Part shown: positions 1 to 6,847 of the stretch, one piece after another
Layout of the letters: every line of letters begins with the position of its first letter
How positions within the stretch are numbered: position 1 is the first letter of the stretch
From: Pasteurellaceae bacterium
Lineage (GTDB): Bacteria; Pseudomonadota; Gammaproteobacteria; Enterobacterales; Pasteurellaceae
Direction of reading: 5' to 3'
NCBI GenBank assembly: GCA_900756875.1
Contig: CAAELW010000052.1
Coordinates: 1 to 10,899 of the forward strand
DNA: 10,899 bases
Notes under the pieces: generated by a model
Databases searched by the model: none
The model's input: the letters and a program-made list of their open reading frames with translations, nothing else
What the model was told of the DNA's origin: nothing
Program-made: the position numbers and the translations under genes

Positions 1-1708
1 AATGGACTCAAACGATCTTGAAAAAGAACGTGGTATTACCATTCTTGCAAAAAATACCGCAATTAATTGGAATGGTTATCGCATTAACATCGTAGATACT
101 CCAGGACACGCCGACTTCGGTGGTGAAGTTGAACGTGTACTTTCTATGGTGGATTCTGTACTTTTAGTCGTAGATGCCTTTGATGGCCCAATGCCACAAA
201 CGCGTTTCGTGACACAAAAAGCCTTCGCTCATGGTTTAAAACCAATTGTAGTGATCAACAAAGTCGACCGTCCAGGTGCACGTCCTGATTGGGTTGTGGA
301 TCAAGTATTCGATTTATTTGTTAACCTTGGCGCAACCGATGAGCAATTAGACTTCCCTATTATCTATGCTTCAGCATTAAATGGTGTAGCTGGTCTTGAA
401 CACGAAGATTTAGCGGAAGATATGACCCCATTATTTGAAGCTATTGTTCAACACGTTGAACCGCCAAAAGTGGAATTAGATGCACCATTCCAAATGCAAA
501 TTTCCCAACTAGACTATAACAGCTATGTGGGTGTTATCGGTATCGGGCGTATCAAACGTGGTGCAATCAAACCAAACCAACCTGTAACGATTATTGATGG
601 TGAAGGCAAAACTCGCCAAGGTCGTGTGGGTCAAGTATTAGGTCATCTTGGTTTACAACGTTATGAAGAAGATGTTGCTTACGCAGGCGACATTATCGCG
701 ATTACCGGTTTAGGTGAATTAAATATCTCGGATACTATTTGCGATATCAACGCTGTTGAAGCCTTACCTTCATTAACCGTTGATGAACCAACCGTAACCA
801 TGTTCTTCTGTGTAAATACTTCACCGTTTGCAGGTCAAGAAGGTAAATATGTGACTTCTCGTCAAATTCTTGAACGTTTAAACAAAGAGTTAGTTCACAA
901 CGTGGCATTACGCGTAGAAGAAACACCAAACCCTGATGAATTCCGTGTTTCTGGTCGTGGTGAATTACACCTTTCTGTATTAATTGAAAATATGCGTCGT
1001 GAAGGTTATGAGCTTGCGGTTTCTCGTCCTAAAGTAATCTACCGTGAAATCAACGGCAAAAAACAAGAACCTTACGAGCAAGTCACCATCGACGTAGAAG
1101 AACAACACCAAGGTTCTGTCATGGAAGCATTAGGTATCCGTAAAGGTGAAGTTCGTGACATGATGCCAGACGGTAAAGGTCGTGTACGTTTAGAATACAT
1201 CATCCCTAGCCGTGGCTTAATCGGTTTCCGTGGTGAATTCATGACCATGACATCAGGTACCGGTTTACTTTACTCTAGTTTCGATCACTACGATGACATC
1301 AAACCAGGTGAAATCGGCCAACGTAAAAACGGTGTATTAATTTCTAACGCAACCGGTAAAGCCTTAGCTTATGCACTATTTGGTTTACAAGAGCGTGGTA
1401 AATTACTGATCGAAGCTAACGTAGAAGTTTACGAAGGTCAAATCATCGGTATTCACAGCCGTACAAACGACTTAACCGTAAACTGTTTACAAGGTAAAAA
1501 ACTCACCAATATGCGTGCATCGGGTAAAGATGATGCCATCGTATTAACTACACCGGTGAAATTCTCCCTTGAACAAGCTATCGAGTTTATCGATGATGAC
1601 GAGTTAGTGGAAGTGACACCAGAGTCGATCCGTATCCGTAAAAAACTCTTAACGGAAAACGATCGTAAACGTGCAAACCGTACGACAACCAGTACGAGTA
1701 CTCACTAA
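1..1708 (+). CDS. typA: TypA/BipA ribosome-associated GTPase, 5' end missing
   Basis: Translational GTPase of the EF-G/LepA type. In the known family it binds ribosomes and supports 50S assembly and growth under cold or stress. The visible 568 residues begin at [11 protein letters not shown], which in E. coli TypA is about residue 43. Some 42 codons with the P-loop (G1) therefore lie outside the window, and the ATG at base 2 is internal, not the start. Numbering from that Met, I see ERGITI (9-14), the G3 box DTPGH (32-36), the G4 box NKVD (86-89) and G5 SAL (124-126). Domain II, the EF-G-like domains and the BipA C-terminal domain follow, ending near [19 protein letters not shown] short Thr/Ser tail (TTTSTSTH) closes the protein. 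The frame is intact to the TAA. Two hairpins follow the stop. Identity is very secure from near-continuous similarity to E. coli TypA. Confidence 0.97.
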   Translation, partial: MDSNDLEKERGITILAKNTAINWNGYRINIVDTPGHADFGGEVERVLSMVDSVLLVVDAFDGPMPQTRFVTQKAFAHGLKPIVVINKVDRPGARPDWVVDQVFDLFVNLGATDEQLDFPIIYASALNGVAGLEHEDLAEDMTPLFEAIVQHVEPPKVELDAPFQMQISQLDYNSYVGVIGIGRIKRGAIKPNQPVTIIDGEGKTRQGRVGQVLGHLGLQRYEEDVAYAGDIIAITGLGELNISDTICDINAVEALPSLTVDEPTVTMFFCVNTSPFAGQEGKYVTSRQILERLNKELVHNVALRVEETPNPDEFRVSGRGELHLSVLIENMRREGYELAVSRPKVIYREINGKKQEPYEQVTIDVEEQHQGSVMEALGIRKGEVRDMMPDGKGRVRLEYIIPSRGLIGFRGEFMTMTSGTGLLYSSFDHYDDIKPGEIGQRKNGVLISNATGKALAYALFGLQERGKLLIEANVEVYEGQIIGIHSRTNDLTVNCLQGKKLTNMRASGKDDAIVLTTPVKFSLEQAIEFIDDDELVEVTPESIRIRKKLLTENDRKRANRTTTSTSTH

Positions 1709-1711
1709 TTA

Positions 1712-1740
1712 AAAACGTGCGGAAATTTAACCGCACTTTT
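1712..1740. terminator. USS-containing hairpin between typA and rdgC, probable terminator
   Basis: GTGCGG (1717-1722) pairs with CCGCAC (1731-1736). Flanking A and T runs extend the stem past one bulged C, and the loop is AAATTTAA. The right arm holds a perfect USS core (ACCGCACTT, 1730-1738); the left arm is a degenerate USS facing the other way. The hairpin starts 3 nt after the typA stop. It has T4 on the plus side and T5 on the minus side, so it can act in both directions. USS pairs as terminators are known from Haemophilus; use here is inferred. Confidence 0.7.
1730..1738 (-). repeat. DNA uptake signal sequence (USS), minus orientation
   Basis: Perfect 9-base core ACCGCACTT. Read on the minus strand it continues TAAATTTC, fitting the A/T-rich block of the extended USS. 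It forms the right arm of the hairpin after typA. Confidence 0.9.
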
Positions 1741-1750
1741 AAACAAACAA

Positions 1751-1777
1751 AAGGCGAACATGATGTTCGCCTTTTTT
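1751..1777. terminator. Strong bidirectional intrinsic terminator between typA and rdgC
   Basis: A perfect 10-bp stem, AAGGCGAACA (1751-1760) with TGTTCGCCTT (1764-1773), has a TGA loop and ends in a run of six T on the plus strand. On the minus strand it is followed by TTTTGTTTGTTT, so it can also end rdgC transcripts, whose stop codon lies 15 nt to the right. It is the second hairpin in this 84-bp gap between converging genes. Confidence 0.9.
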
Positions 1778-1792
1778 ATTTCTTCGTTCAAA

Positions 1793-2704
1793 CTAACCTA
1801 ATCGAACTTTCTCGCCACCGAATTCATCGAGTAAGTTTTCTGTCAGCTTAGATAAAATACCCGTCATTAATACAAAATCAGCATCAAAACGCTGTGCATA
1901 ATCTTCTTTTAAAATATCCGCATTTTTCTCACGCACTGCATCGGCAAATTTTAAGCGTTTGAGCGTGCAATCTTCATTAAATACAAAAGTCAGCGTATCT
2001 TCCCACTCTAATGCGAGCTTGCTCACCACTTTTTTGCCATCTTGTAAAAGCGCTAAAATCTCTTCATTTTCTAAAGGCTGTTTTTTGCAGCGGATCACGC
2101 TGTCTTCTTGGCTTCCACGCAGTTCAGCTTCTTCTAACGCCACCAACCAATGCGGAATTTTTTCCTGCACAATCCAATCTGTTAAAATGGTCGAAGGTTC
2201 ATTCGCAAAAGCTAACGGCACAACCGGTAACGAACCAAGGGATTTACGCAATAACGCCAATACATCTTCTGCACGTTTACTGGATGCCGCATCGACATGA
2301 ACAAGATTATTTTCGATATCAATCCACACAGAAGTTTGCTGATTTTTACTAAACGCACGCGGCAATAAATTCATCACCACATCATCTTTTAACGTTTGTT
2401 TTTCCGTTTTTTTCAATTTGCGGTTTTCTTTTTGCTCAAGGCTTTCAATACGTTCATCTAATTCACGTTTCACCACATTTGCCGGCAACATTTTCTCTTC
2501 TTTTTTAGCGACCAACAAAATGTGTTTACCCACTGAAAAATGCAATAACTCGCTGTCTTTTAACGGATTCATCCAACCGAATTTACTTTGATCTTGTGAG
2601 CCACAAGGATGAAATTCACAATCTGACAACTGGCGTTGTAATTCATTAAGATCCCAATCTAAGGGCTTAGTCAGCCTATATGACATTAAATTTTTAAACC
2701 ACAT
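1793..2704 (-). CDS. rdgC: RdgC recombination-associated DNA-binding protein
   Basis: RdgC is a nucleoid-associated protein that, in E. coli, forms a ring-shaped dimer around DNA and restrains RecA filament activity; it is needed in some recombination and replication mutants. The protein begins MWFKNLMSYRL, matching the family N-terminus, and is 303 residues from this start, the same as E. coli. Conserved stretches include FHPCGSQD (31-38), RKLKKTEK (95-102), LLPRAFS (113-119), ALLRKSLGSLPVVPL (150-164), SLKRLKF-like TLKRLKF (247-253) and QRFDADFVLMTG (271-282). The frame stays open to an ATG 57 nt upstream (2761), but those 19 extra codons (MSLWATMSRILPYYEGSVT) have no family counterpart. 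A good ribosome site, GAAGGAAG, precedes the ATG at 2704, so I chose that start. The gene diverges from proC and converges on typA. Confidence 0.96.
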   Translation of the reverse strand: MWFKNLMSYRLTKPLDWDLNELQRQLSDCEFHPCGSQDQSKFGWMNPLKDSELLHFSVGKHILLVAKKEEKMLPANVVKRELDERIESLEQKENRKLKKTEKQTLKDDVVMNLLPRAFSKNQQTSVWIDIENNLVHVDAASSKRAEDVLALLRKSLGSLPVVPLAFANEPSTILTDWIVQEKIPHWLVALEEAELRGSQEDSVIRCKKQPLENEEILALLQDGKKVVSKLALEWEDTLTFVFNEDCTLKRLKFADAVREKNADILKEDYAQRFDADFVLMTGILSKLTENLLDEFGGEKVRLG

Positions 2705-2705
2705 C

Positions 2706-2734
2706 GTAACACTTCCTTCATAATAGGGTAAAAT
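2706..2734 (+). promoter_or_regulatory. Putative sigma-70 promoter for proC
   Basis: GTAACA (2706-2711; 4 of 6 to TTGACA), a 17-nt spacer, and TAAAAT (2729-2734; 5 of 6 to TATAAT). Transcription would begin near 2741, giving a leader of about 29 nt before proC and presumably serving the whole proC-MFS-xerD unit. Found by eye; untested. Confidence 0.5.
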
Positions 2735-2741
2735 ACGCGAC

Positions 2742-2747
2742 ATTGTA
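2742..2747 (-). promoter_or_regulatory. Possible -10 element for rdgC
   Basis: TACAAT on the minus strand (5 of 6 to TATAAT), about 37 nt upstream of the rdgC start at 2704. No convincing -35 lies at the right distance (the position holds only a T run), so this is weak. If real, it would overlap the proC promoter region and the two genes would compete. Confidence 0.25.
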
Positions 2748-2769
2748 GCCCATAAACTCACGGGAAAAA

Positions 2770-3588
2770 ATGATGCAACAGAAATTAATTGCCTTCATCG
2801 GCGGTGGCAATATGGCACAAGCGATTGTGTTAGGCCTGCTAAAACAAGGTTATCCAGCCAATAAAATTATTGTGAATGATCCTAATGAAGAGAAACGTGC
2901 TTTTTTTGCTCAATATGGCGTCGCGGTTTCTGCGAATAACGCTCAATCCATCACACAATCTCAAGTAGTCTTATTTGCGGTTAAACCGCAAGTCCTCGCT
3001 GATGTGTGCAAGCCATTAAGTGCGGTTGATTTTTCTGATAAATTAATCATTTCTATTGCTGCAGGTATTTCGACAGCCCGATTAGCCGAACTCATTCCAA
3101 CAGCAAAATCCATTGTTCGCGTCATGCCAAACACGCCTGCATTAGTAGGTGAAGGTATGGCAGGTTTATTTACGGACAAAAACACACCTGAAATTGACCG
3201 CACTTTTGCGGAAGATTTACTTTCTGCAGTAGGAAAAACTACTTGGGTGGAGAATGAAGATCAAATGCATGCTGTAACGGCAGCATCTGGCAGTAGCCCT
3301 GCTTACTTCTTCCAATTTTTAGAAGCCATGCAACAAGGCCTAATGGAAATGGGCTTAGATGAAAAGCAATCTCGTGAGTTGGTACAACAAGCCATGTTAG
3401 GCTCGGCGAAGCTGGTTATTGAAAACCCTCAAACTGCCCTTTCGACTTTACGAGAAAATGTCACCTCAAAAGGCGGTACCACCGCAGCCGCATTAAATGT
3501 GTTCAATCAACACCAATTTAACGACATCATTAAACAAGCAATGCAGGCCTGTGTGGCACGCTCACAAGAAATGGAAAAATTATTCTAA
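2770..3588 (+). CDS. proC: Pyrroline-5-carboxylate reductase (proline synthesis)
   Basis: Catalyses the last step of proline synthesis, NAD(P)H-dependent reduction of 1-pyrroline-5-carboxylate to L-proline, in the cytoplasm. The N-terminal Rossmann nucleotide site is FIGGGNMA (9-16). Next come FAVKPQ (69-74), [14 protein letters not shown] (117-130), ASGSSPAYF (172-180) and the C-terminal signature [16 protein letters not shown] (227-242). At 272 residues it is normal for the family. Two ATGs are adjacent (2770 and 2773). The second gives 271 aa beginning MQQKLIAF and may be the real start; the upstream GGGA is a weak ribosome site and does not decide. It is the first gene of a tight cluster: its TAA overlaps the next gene's ATG by one base. 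Two USS cores in opposite orientations lie inside it. Confidence 0.96.
   Translation: MMQQKLIAFIGGGNMAQAIVLGLLKQGYPANKIIVNDPNEEKRAFFAQYGVAVSANNAQSITQSQVVLFAVKPQVLADVCKPLSAVDFSDKLIISIAAGISTARLAELIPTAKSIVRVMPNTPALVGEGMAGLFTDKNTPEIDRTFAEDLLSAVGKTTWVENEDQMHAVTAASGSSPAYFFQFLEAMQQGLMEMGLDEKQSRELVQQAMLGSAKLVIENPQTALSTLRENVTSKGGTTAAALNVFNQHQFNDIIKQAMQACVARSQEMEKLF
3018..3026 (+). repeat. USS, plus orientation, within proC
   Basis: Perfect AAGTGCGGT followed by TGATTTTT and a second A/T block, a close match to the extended USS. It is read as Ser-Ala-Val in ProC (residues 84-86, LSAVD). Confidence 0.9.
3197..3205 (-). repeat. USS, minus orientation, within proC
   Basis: Perfect ACCGCACTT, read in ProC as part of Asp-Arg-Thr-Phe (143-146). 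On the minus strand it continues CAATTTCA and then a T-rich block. It faces the USS at 3018-3026, about 170 bp away, too far to form a terminator hairpin. Confidence 0.88.
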
Positions 3589-4748
3589 TGCAAGTTCGTC
3601 CTTTTACTTGGCTCGCCTTGAGCTTTTTTGGCTACTATTGTGCCTACGGTGTGTTTCTTCCGCTTTTCCCTGCATGGTTGAAAACGCAATCTTATAGCGA
3701 AGAAAGCATCGGCTTATTGCTTGCCTGTGCCTACATTTTCCGTTTTAGTGGCGGTATTTTATTTTCCGGCTTAATAAAACGTGTTTCCCTCTTAGTAAAT
3801 GGCTTACGTTACTTAGCTGTTGCCAGTGCTGTCACCATGGCATTAATCGGGCTCATGTCGCACAATTTCTGGTTATTGTTTATTGGGCTTGCGTTGTATT
3901 CCATGGTGAATGCGGCCGGTATGCCAATTGGCGATAGCCTCGCTAGCACGTGGCAACAACAAATTCATTTAGATTACGGCAAAGCACGCTTAATTGGATC
4001 CTTTGCGTTTGTTATTGGTGTCATGGTATTCGGGTATTTCGTTGGACTCGTGGGTGAACAATACATTACTTGGATGATCACAGGCATACTCGTTTTCTAT
4101 AGCCTTATTCAGTTACTTCATCCGAATCCAATGCCGCAAGATGAACCTCAAAGTGCGGTTGAAAATTCCATTGGATTTCTAGACTTACTGAAAAATAAAA
4201 TCACCCTTCGTTTGTTTATTGCGATTGCACTGATTCAAGGATCGCATGCGGCTTATTACTCATACAGCACCATCTTTTGGACAAATAATGGTCACTCCGT
4301 TTCCGATGCAGGTTTATTTTGGGGAATCAGTGTATTAGCTGAAATCGTGGTCTTTTTCTTCTCCACTCGATTATTTAAAAACTGGACCATTACAGCCCTT
4401 TTCTATCTCACTGGTATCGCAGCTATCATACGTTGGCTCGCTTTCGGCTATGCCGACACCTTTGTTGAAATCGTTCTATTGCAATGTTTTCACAGCCTCA
4501 CTTACGTTGCCGGGCATTACGCAACCGTGCGTTACATCACCACTCAGCCACAAACCCATATTGCGAAATTACAAGGCTTATACAATGCCTTGGCGGGATG
4601 TGCCGCCATTGCGATTTTCACCGCACTTTCTGGCGTTCTTTATCCAATTTCACCAGTTTATGCTTTCAGCTTAATGGCCGCCTTTGCCTTCATTGGTTTG
4701 TTTATCACCCCGCGTGGCGTGAAAGCCTTTTTGGTACATAGAGTGTAA
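3588..4748 (+). CDS. HcaT-like major facilitator superfamily transporter
   Basis: Inner-membrane transporter of 386 residues, about the length of E. coli HcaT (379), with which it shares long stretches: [10 protein letters not shown] (23-32), [11 protein letters not shown] (115-125), [17 protein letters not shown] (128-144), [15 protein letters not shown] (217-231) and [11 protein letters not shown] (334-344). It has about twelve hydrophobic segments, with a hydrophilic loop near 180-200 dividing the two halves as in MFS proteins. HcaT is named for phenylpropionate uptake in E. coli, but no aromatic degradation genes are near, so the substrate here is unknown. The ATG shares one base with the proC stop (TAATG) and has only a weak ribosome site, which suggests translational coupling; xerD follows after 2 nt. 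Family assignment is firm; substrate is not assigned. Confidence 0.88.
   Translation: MQVRPFTWLALSFFGYYCAYGVFLPLFPAWLKTQSYSEESIGLLLACAYIFRFSGGILFSGLIKRVSLLVNGLRYLAVASAVTMALIGLMSHNFWLLFIGLALYSMVNAAGMPIGDSLASTWQQQIHLDYGKARLIGSFAFVIGVMVFGYFVGLVGEQYITWMITGILVFYSLIQLLHPNPMPQDEPQSAVENSIGFLDLLKNKITLRLFIAIALIQGSHAAYYSYSTIFWTNNGHSVSDAGLFWGISVLAEIVVFFFSTRLFKNWTITALFYLTGIAAIIRWLAFGYADTFVEIVLLQCFHSLTYVAGHYATVRYITTQPQTHIAKLQGLYNALAGCAAIAIFTALSGVLYPISPVYAFSLMAAFAFIGLFITPRGVKAFLVHRV
4151..4159 (+). repeat. USS, plus orientation, within the MFS gene
   Basis: Perfect AAGTGCGGT followed by TGAAAATT, six bases and GATTT, a full extended USS. It encodes Ser-Ala-Val in the central hydrophilic loop (residues 189-191), where the sequence is likely least constrained. 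Confidence 0.9.
4620..4628 (-). repeat. USS, minus orientation, within the MFS gene
   Basis: Perfect ACCGCACTT, read as Thr-Ala-Leu (residues 345-347) in a membrane segment of the transporter. On the minus strand it continues GAAAATCG, a partial match to the extended motif. Confidence 0.85.
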
Positions 4749-4750
4749 AT

Positions 4751-5644
4751 ATGAATAACCTTACGCTAGTCGATTTATTCTTAAATGAATATTGGATCGA
4801 AAAAGGGTTGTCCGAAAATACTGTGCAGTCTTATCGTCTGGATTTGACCGCACTGTGTGACTGGTTGGATAAACAAAATTTATCTCTCAAAACCCTCGAA
4901 CCATTAGATCTGCAACAATTTTTAGGCAGCCGCTTAGAGCAAGGTTACAAAGCCACCAGCACTGCGCGAATGCTGAGCGCGATGCGGAAATTATTCCAAT
5001 ATTTATATCGTGAAAAGTATCGTACGGATGACCCAAGTGCCGTACTGAGCTCGCCTAAACTACCAAGCCGTTTGCCTAAGTATTTAACCGAACAACAAGT
5101 CACAGATTTATTAAATACACCAGATGTCAAAATTCCGCTAGAGTTACGCGATAAAGCCATGTTGGAATTGCTGTACGCCACAGGATTGCGTGTAACAGAA
5201 TTGGTTACGCTCACCATTGAGAATATGAATTTACAACAAGGTGTCGTGCGTGTGATTGGTAAAGGTAATAAAGAACGTATTGTACCAATGGGAGAAGAAG
5301 CCGCGTTTTGGGTGCGACAATTCGTACTTTACGGTCGTCCTATTTTGCTTAATGGACAAAGTTCAGATGTGGTCTTTCCAAGTCAACGAGCTCAGCAAAT
5401 GACTCGCCAAACCTTTTGGCATCGTATAAAGCATTATGCCGTGTTAGCAGGAATCGATACGGATGCCCTTTCACCACACGTTCTTCGTCATGCCTTCGCG
5501 ACGCATTTAGTGAATCACGGTGCGGATCTCCGTGTTGTGCAAATGCTCCTTGGACACAGCGATCTCTCCACCACGCAAATCTATACTCATGTGGCTAAAG
5601 AACGCTTGAAACACCTTCACGAAAGGTTTCATCCGAGAGGATAA
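4751..5644 (+). CDS. xerD: Tyrosine recombinase XerD
   Basis: With XerC, XerD resolves chromosome dimers at dif near the terminus, a reaction activated by FtsK. At 297 residues it is one shorter than E. coli XerD and similar throughout. The N-terminal core-binding domain spans about 1-105, including GYKATSTARMLSAMRKLFQYLYREK (65-89 region). The catalytic domain carries the complete set: Arg147, Lys171 in KGNKER, His243 and Arg246 in HVLRHAFATH, His269 in LLGHSDLS, and the nucleophile Tyr278 in TTQIYTH. N-terminal similarity and the C-terminal HPRG favour XerD over XerC. It starts 2 nt after the MFS stop without a clear ribosome site, so it is probably coupled to that gene. No neighbouring integron, phage or dif site is visible, so this is the housekeeping enzyme rather than an element integrase. 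Confidence 0.96.
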   Translation: MNNLTLVDLFLNEYWIEKGLSENTVQSYRLDLTALCDWLDKQNLSLKTLEPLDLQQFLGSRLEQGYKATSTARMLSAMRKLFQYLYREKYRTDDPSAVLSSPKLPSRLPKYLTEQQVTDLLNTPDVKIPLELRDKAMLELLYATGLRVTELVTLTIENMNLQQGVVRVIGKGNKERIVPMGEEAAFWVRQFVLYGRPILLNGQSSDVVFPSQRAQQMTRQTFWHRIKHYAVLAGIDTDALSPHVLRHAFATHLVNHGADLRVVQMLLGHSDLSTTQIYTHVAKERLKHLHERFHPRG

Positions 5645-5650
5645 GATCAA

Positions 5651-5690
5651 AAAGTGCGGTCAAATTTATCGTTATTTTTGATCGCACTTT
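5651..5690. terminator. Inverted USS pair forming a terminator between xerD and glxK
   Basis: The left arm AAAGTGCGGTCAAA (5651-5664) pairs with TTTGATCGCACTTT (5677-5690) over 14 bp with one G-U wobble, around a 12-nt loop. The left arm has a perfect USS core; the right arm has a USS with one change (ATCGCACTT, 5681-5689). It lies 6 nt after the xerD stop and 12 nt from the glxK stop. The plus-side T run is short (TTTAGT). The minus side has five T, so termination may be stronger for glxK transcripts. Confidence 0.75.
5652..5660 (+). repeat. USS, plus orientation, after xerD
   Basis: Perfect AAGTGCGGT followed by CAAATTTA, six bases and a T-rich block, an almost ideal extended USS. It is the left arm of the hairpin between xerD and glxK. 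Confidence 0.92.
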
Positions 5691-5702
5691 AGTATGAAAA
5701 TC

Positions 5703-6833
5703 TTATTTCAATGACAACAATCTCGCCACATTTTGAGCTGTTGAGATTAAATTCTGCTCGCCTTGCTTGAGAATTGTCGGTAAATCACCCAGATTACGGA
5801 TAATTGGGAACACTGCATCAATGCCATGTTCATACACCACTTCATAATCCTCACGCAAACAACCTACGAGCGCGATGACTGGCTTATTAAATTGTTTCGC
5901 CGTGCGTGCCACACCGATTGGGGTCTTACCTAAGATACTTTGTGCATCCATACGACCTTCACCGGTAATGACTAAATCAGCCTCTTTAACTTGCTCAGCG
6001 AGTTTCAAATTATCTAACACGATCTGCACGCCTGCTTTAAGTTGCACATTGGGTAAAAGCAATAAGCCACCTCCCATACCACCAGCTGCACCCGCGCCTG
6101 GTTGCTCTTTAATTTGTTTACCACAATCCCGCTCGGCAATTTTAGCAAAATGAGCCAATGCCTCATCCAGTTCTTTCACCATCTCAGGCGTCGCACCTTT
6201 TTGTGGGCCAAAAATTGCAGAGGCACCTCGTTCACCACAAAGTGGATTATTTACATCACAAGCCACTTCGATTTGTACGTGTTGCAATCGAGGATCTAAA
6301 TCAGCCATTTGGATTTCAGCAATATTGGATAACGCTGCACCACCAAAGCCAATGGATTGACCATTTTTATCCAATAAACGTAAACCTAACGCTTGTAGCA
6401 TACCCGCACCACCGTCATTTGTGGCGCTCCCGCCGATCCCTAAAATAATGTGTTGAACACCAAGGTCAAGGGCTTGCTTAATTAGCTCACCCGTACCAAA
6501 ACTGGTGGTTTGACAGGGATCGCGTTTATCCATCGGGACAAGATGCAATCCTGATGCGGCGGCCATTTCGATAATAGCCGTTTTACCATCACCCGATAAA
6601 CCGAAAAAGCTTTTTACTTGATTACCTAACGGTGCTGTGACTTCTGTTTCAATTAAGCGACCTTGAGTGGCATCTACCAAGGATTGCACGGTACCCTCTC
6701 CACCATCCGCCATCGGTAATTTCACATATTCAGCATTCGGAAAAATACGTTTAAAACCTGTTTCAATCGCATTAGCCACTTCAAGTGCCGTTAAACTTTC
6801 TTTGAATGAATCTGGTGCAATGACAATTTTCAT
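5703..6833 (-). CDS. glxK: Glycerate kinase, GlxK/GarK family
   Basis: Phosphorylates D-glycerate with ATP in the cytoplasm. Enzymes of this family in E. coli (GarK, GlxK) give 2-phosphoglycerate, feeding glycolysis directly. The 376-residue protein is close to E. coli GlxK (381). Family motifs in order: APDSFKESL (6-14), MADGGEGT (41-48), GTGELIKQALDLG (113-125), GIGGSATNDGGAGMLQALG (132-150), ACDVNNPLCG (191-200), glycine-rich GAGAAGGMGGG (246-256) and TGEGRMDAQS (290-299). A clear ribosome site (AAGGAGAG) sits 8 nt before the ATG, inside the 14-nt gap after the permease gene, so the two are surely co-transcribed. No glyoxylate carboligase, tartronate semialdehyde reductase or glucarate genes are nearby, which suggests the substrate is imported glycerate. 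Whether the symbol should be glxK or garK cannot be settled here. Confidence 0.93.
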   Translation of the reverse strand: MKIVIAPDSFKESLTALEVANAIETGFKRIFPNAEYVKLPMADGGEGTVQSLVDATQGRLIETEVTAPLGNQVKSFFGLSGDGKTAIIEMAAASGLHLVPMDKRDPCQTTSFGTGELIKQALDLGVQHIILGIGGSATNDGGAGMLQALGLRLLDKNGQSIGFGGAALSNIAEIQMADLDPRLQHVQIEVACDVNNPLCGERGASAIFGPQKGATPEMVKELDEALAHFAKIAERDCGKQIKEQPGAGAAGGMGGGLLLLPNVQLKAGVQIVLDNLKLAEQVKEADLVITGEGRMDAQSILGKTPIGVARTAKQFNKPVIALVGCLREDYEVVYEHGIDAVFPIIRNLGDLPTILKQGEQNLISTAQNVARLLSLK

Positions 6834-6847
6834 ATTCTCTCCTTAAG

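Noticed and set aside
2..4. ATG at base 2 as the typA start
   Set aside because: Starting here would remove the P-loop (G1) that the GTPase needs; it matches an internal Met at about residue 43 in E. coli, so the gene is cut by the window edge.
1959..2352. Two overlapping 113-codon open frames antisense to rdgC
   Set aside because: They lie entirely within rdgC, with no recognisable product and no ribosome site I trust; rdgC is clearly the coding frame.
2975..2991. Perfect palindrome TTGCGGTT-A-AACCGCAA inside proC
   Set aside because: It encodes the conserved FAVKPQ segment of ProC; the pairing probably arises from codon choice. The USS core is incomplete on both arms (TTTGCGGT), so I do not count it as a USS or an operator.
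4847..4855. Near-USS ACCGCACTG in xerD
   Set aside because: The last base differs from the core, so it was not counted among the perfect copies; it may be a degenerate site.
4751..5644. Tyrosine recombinase as a sign of a mobile element
   Set aside because: Sequence and length fit housekeeping XerD, and there are no attachment-site repeats, tRNA target or phage genes nearby.
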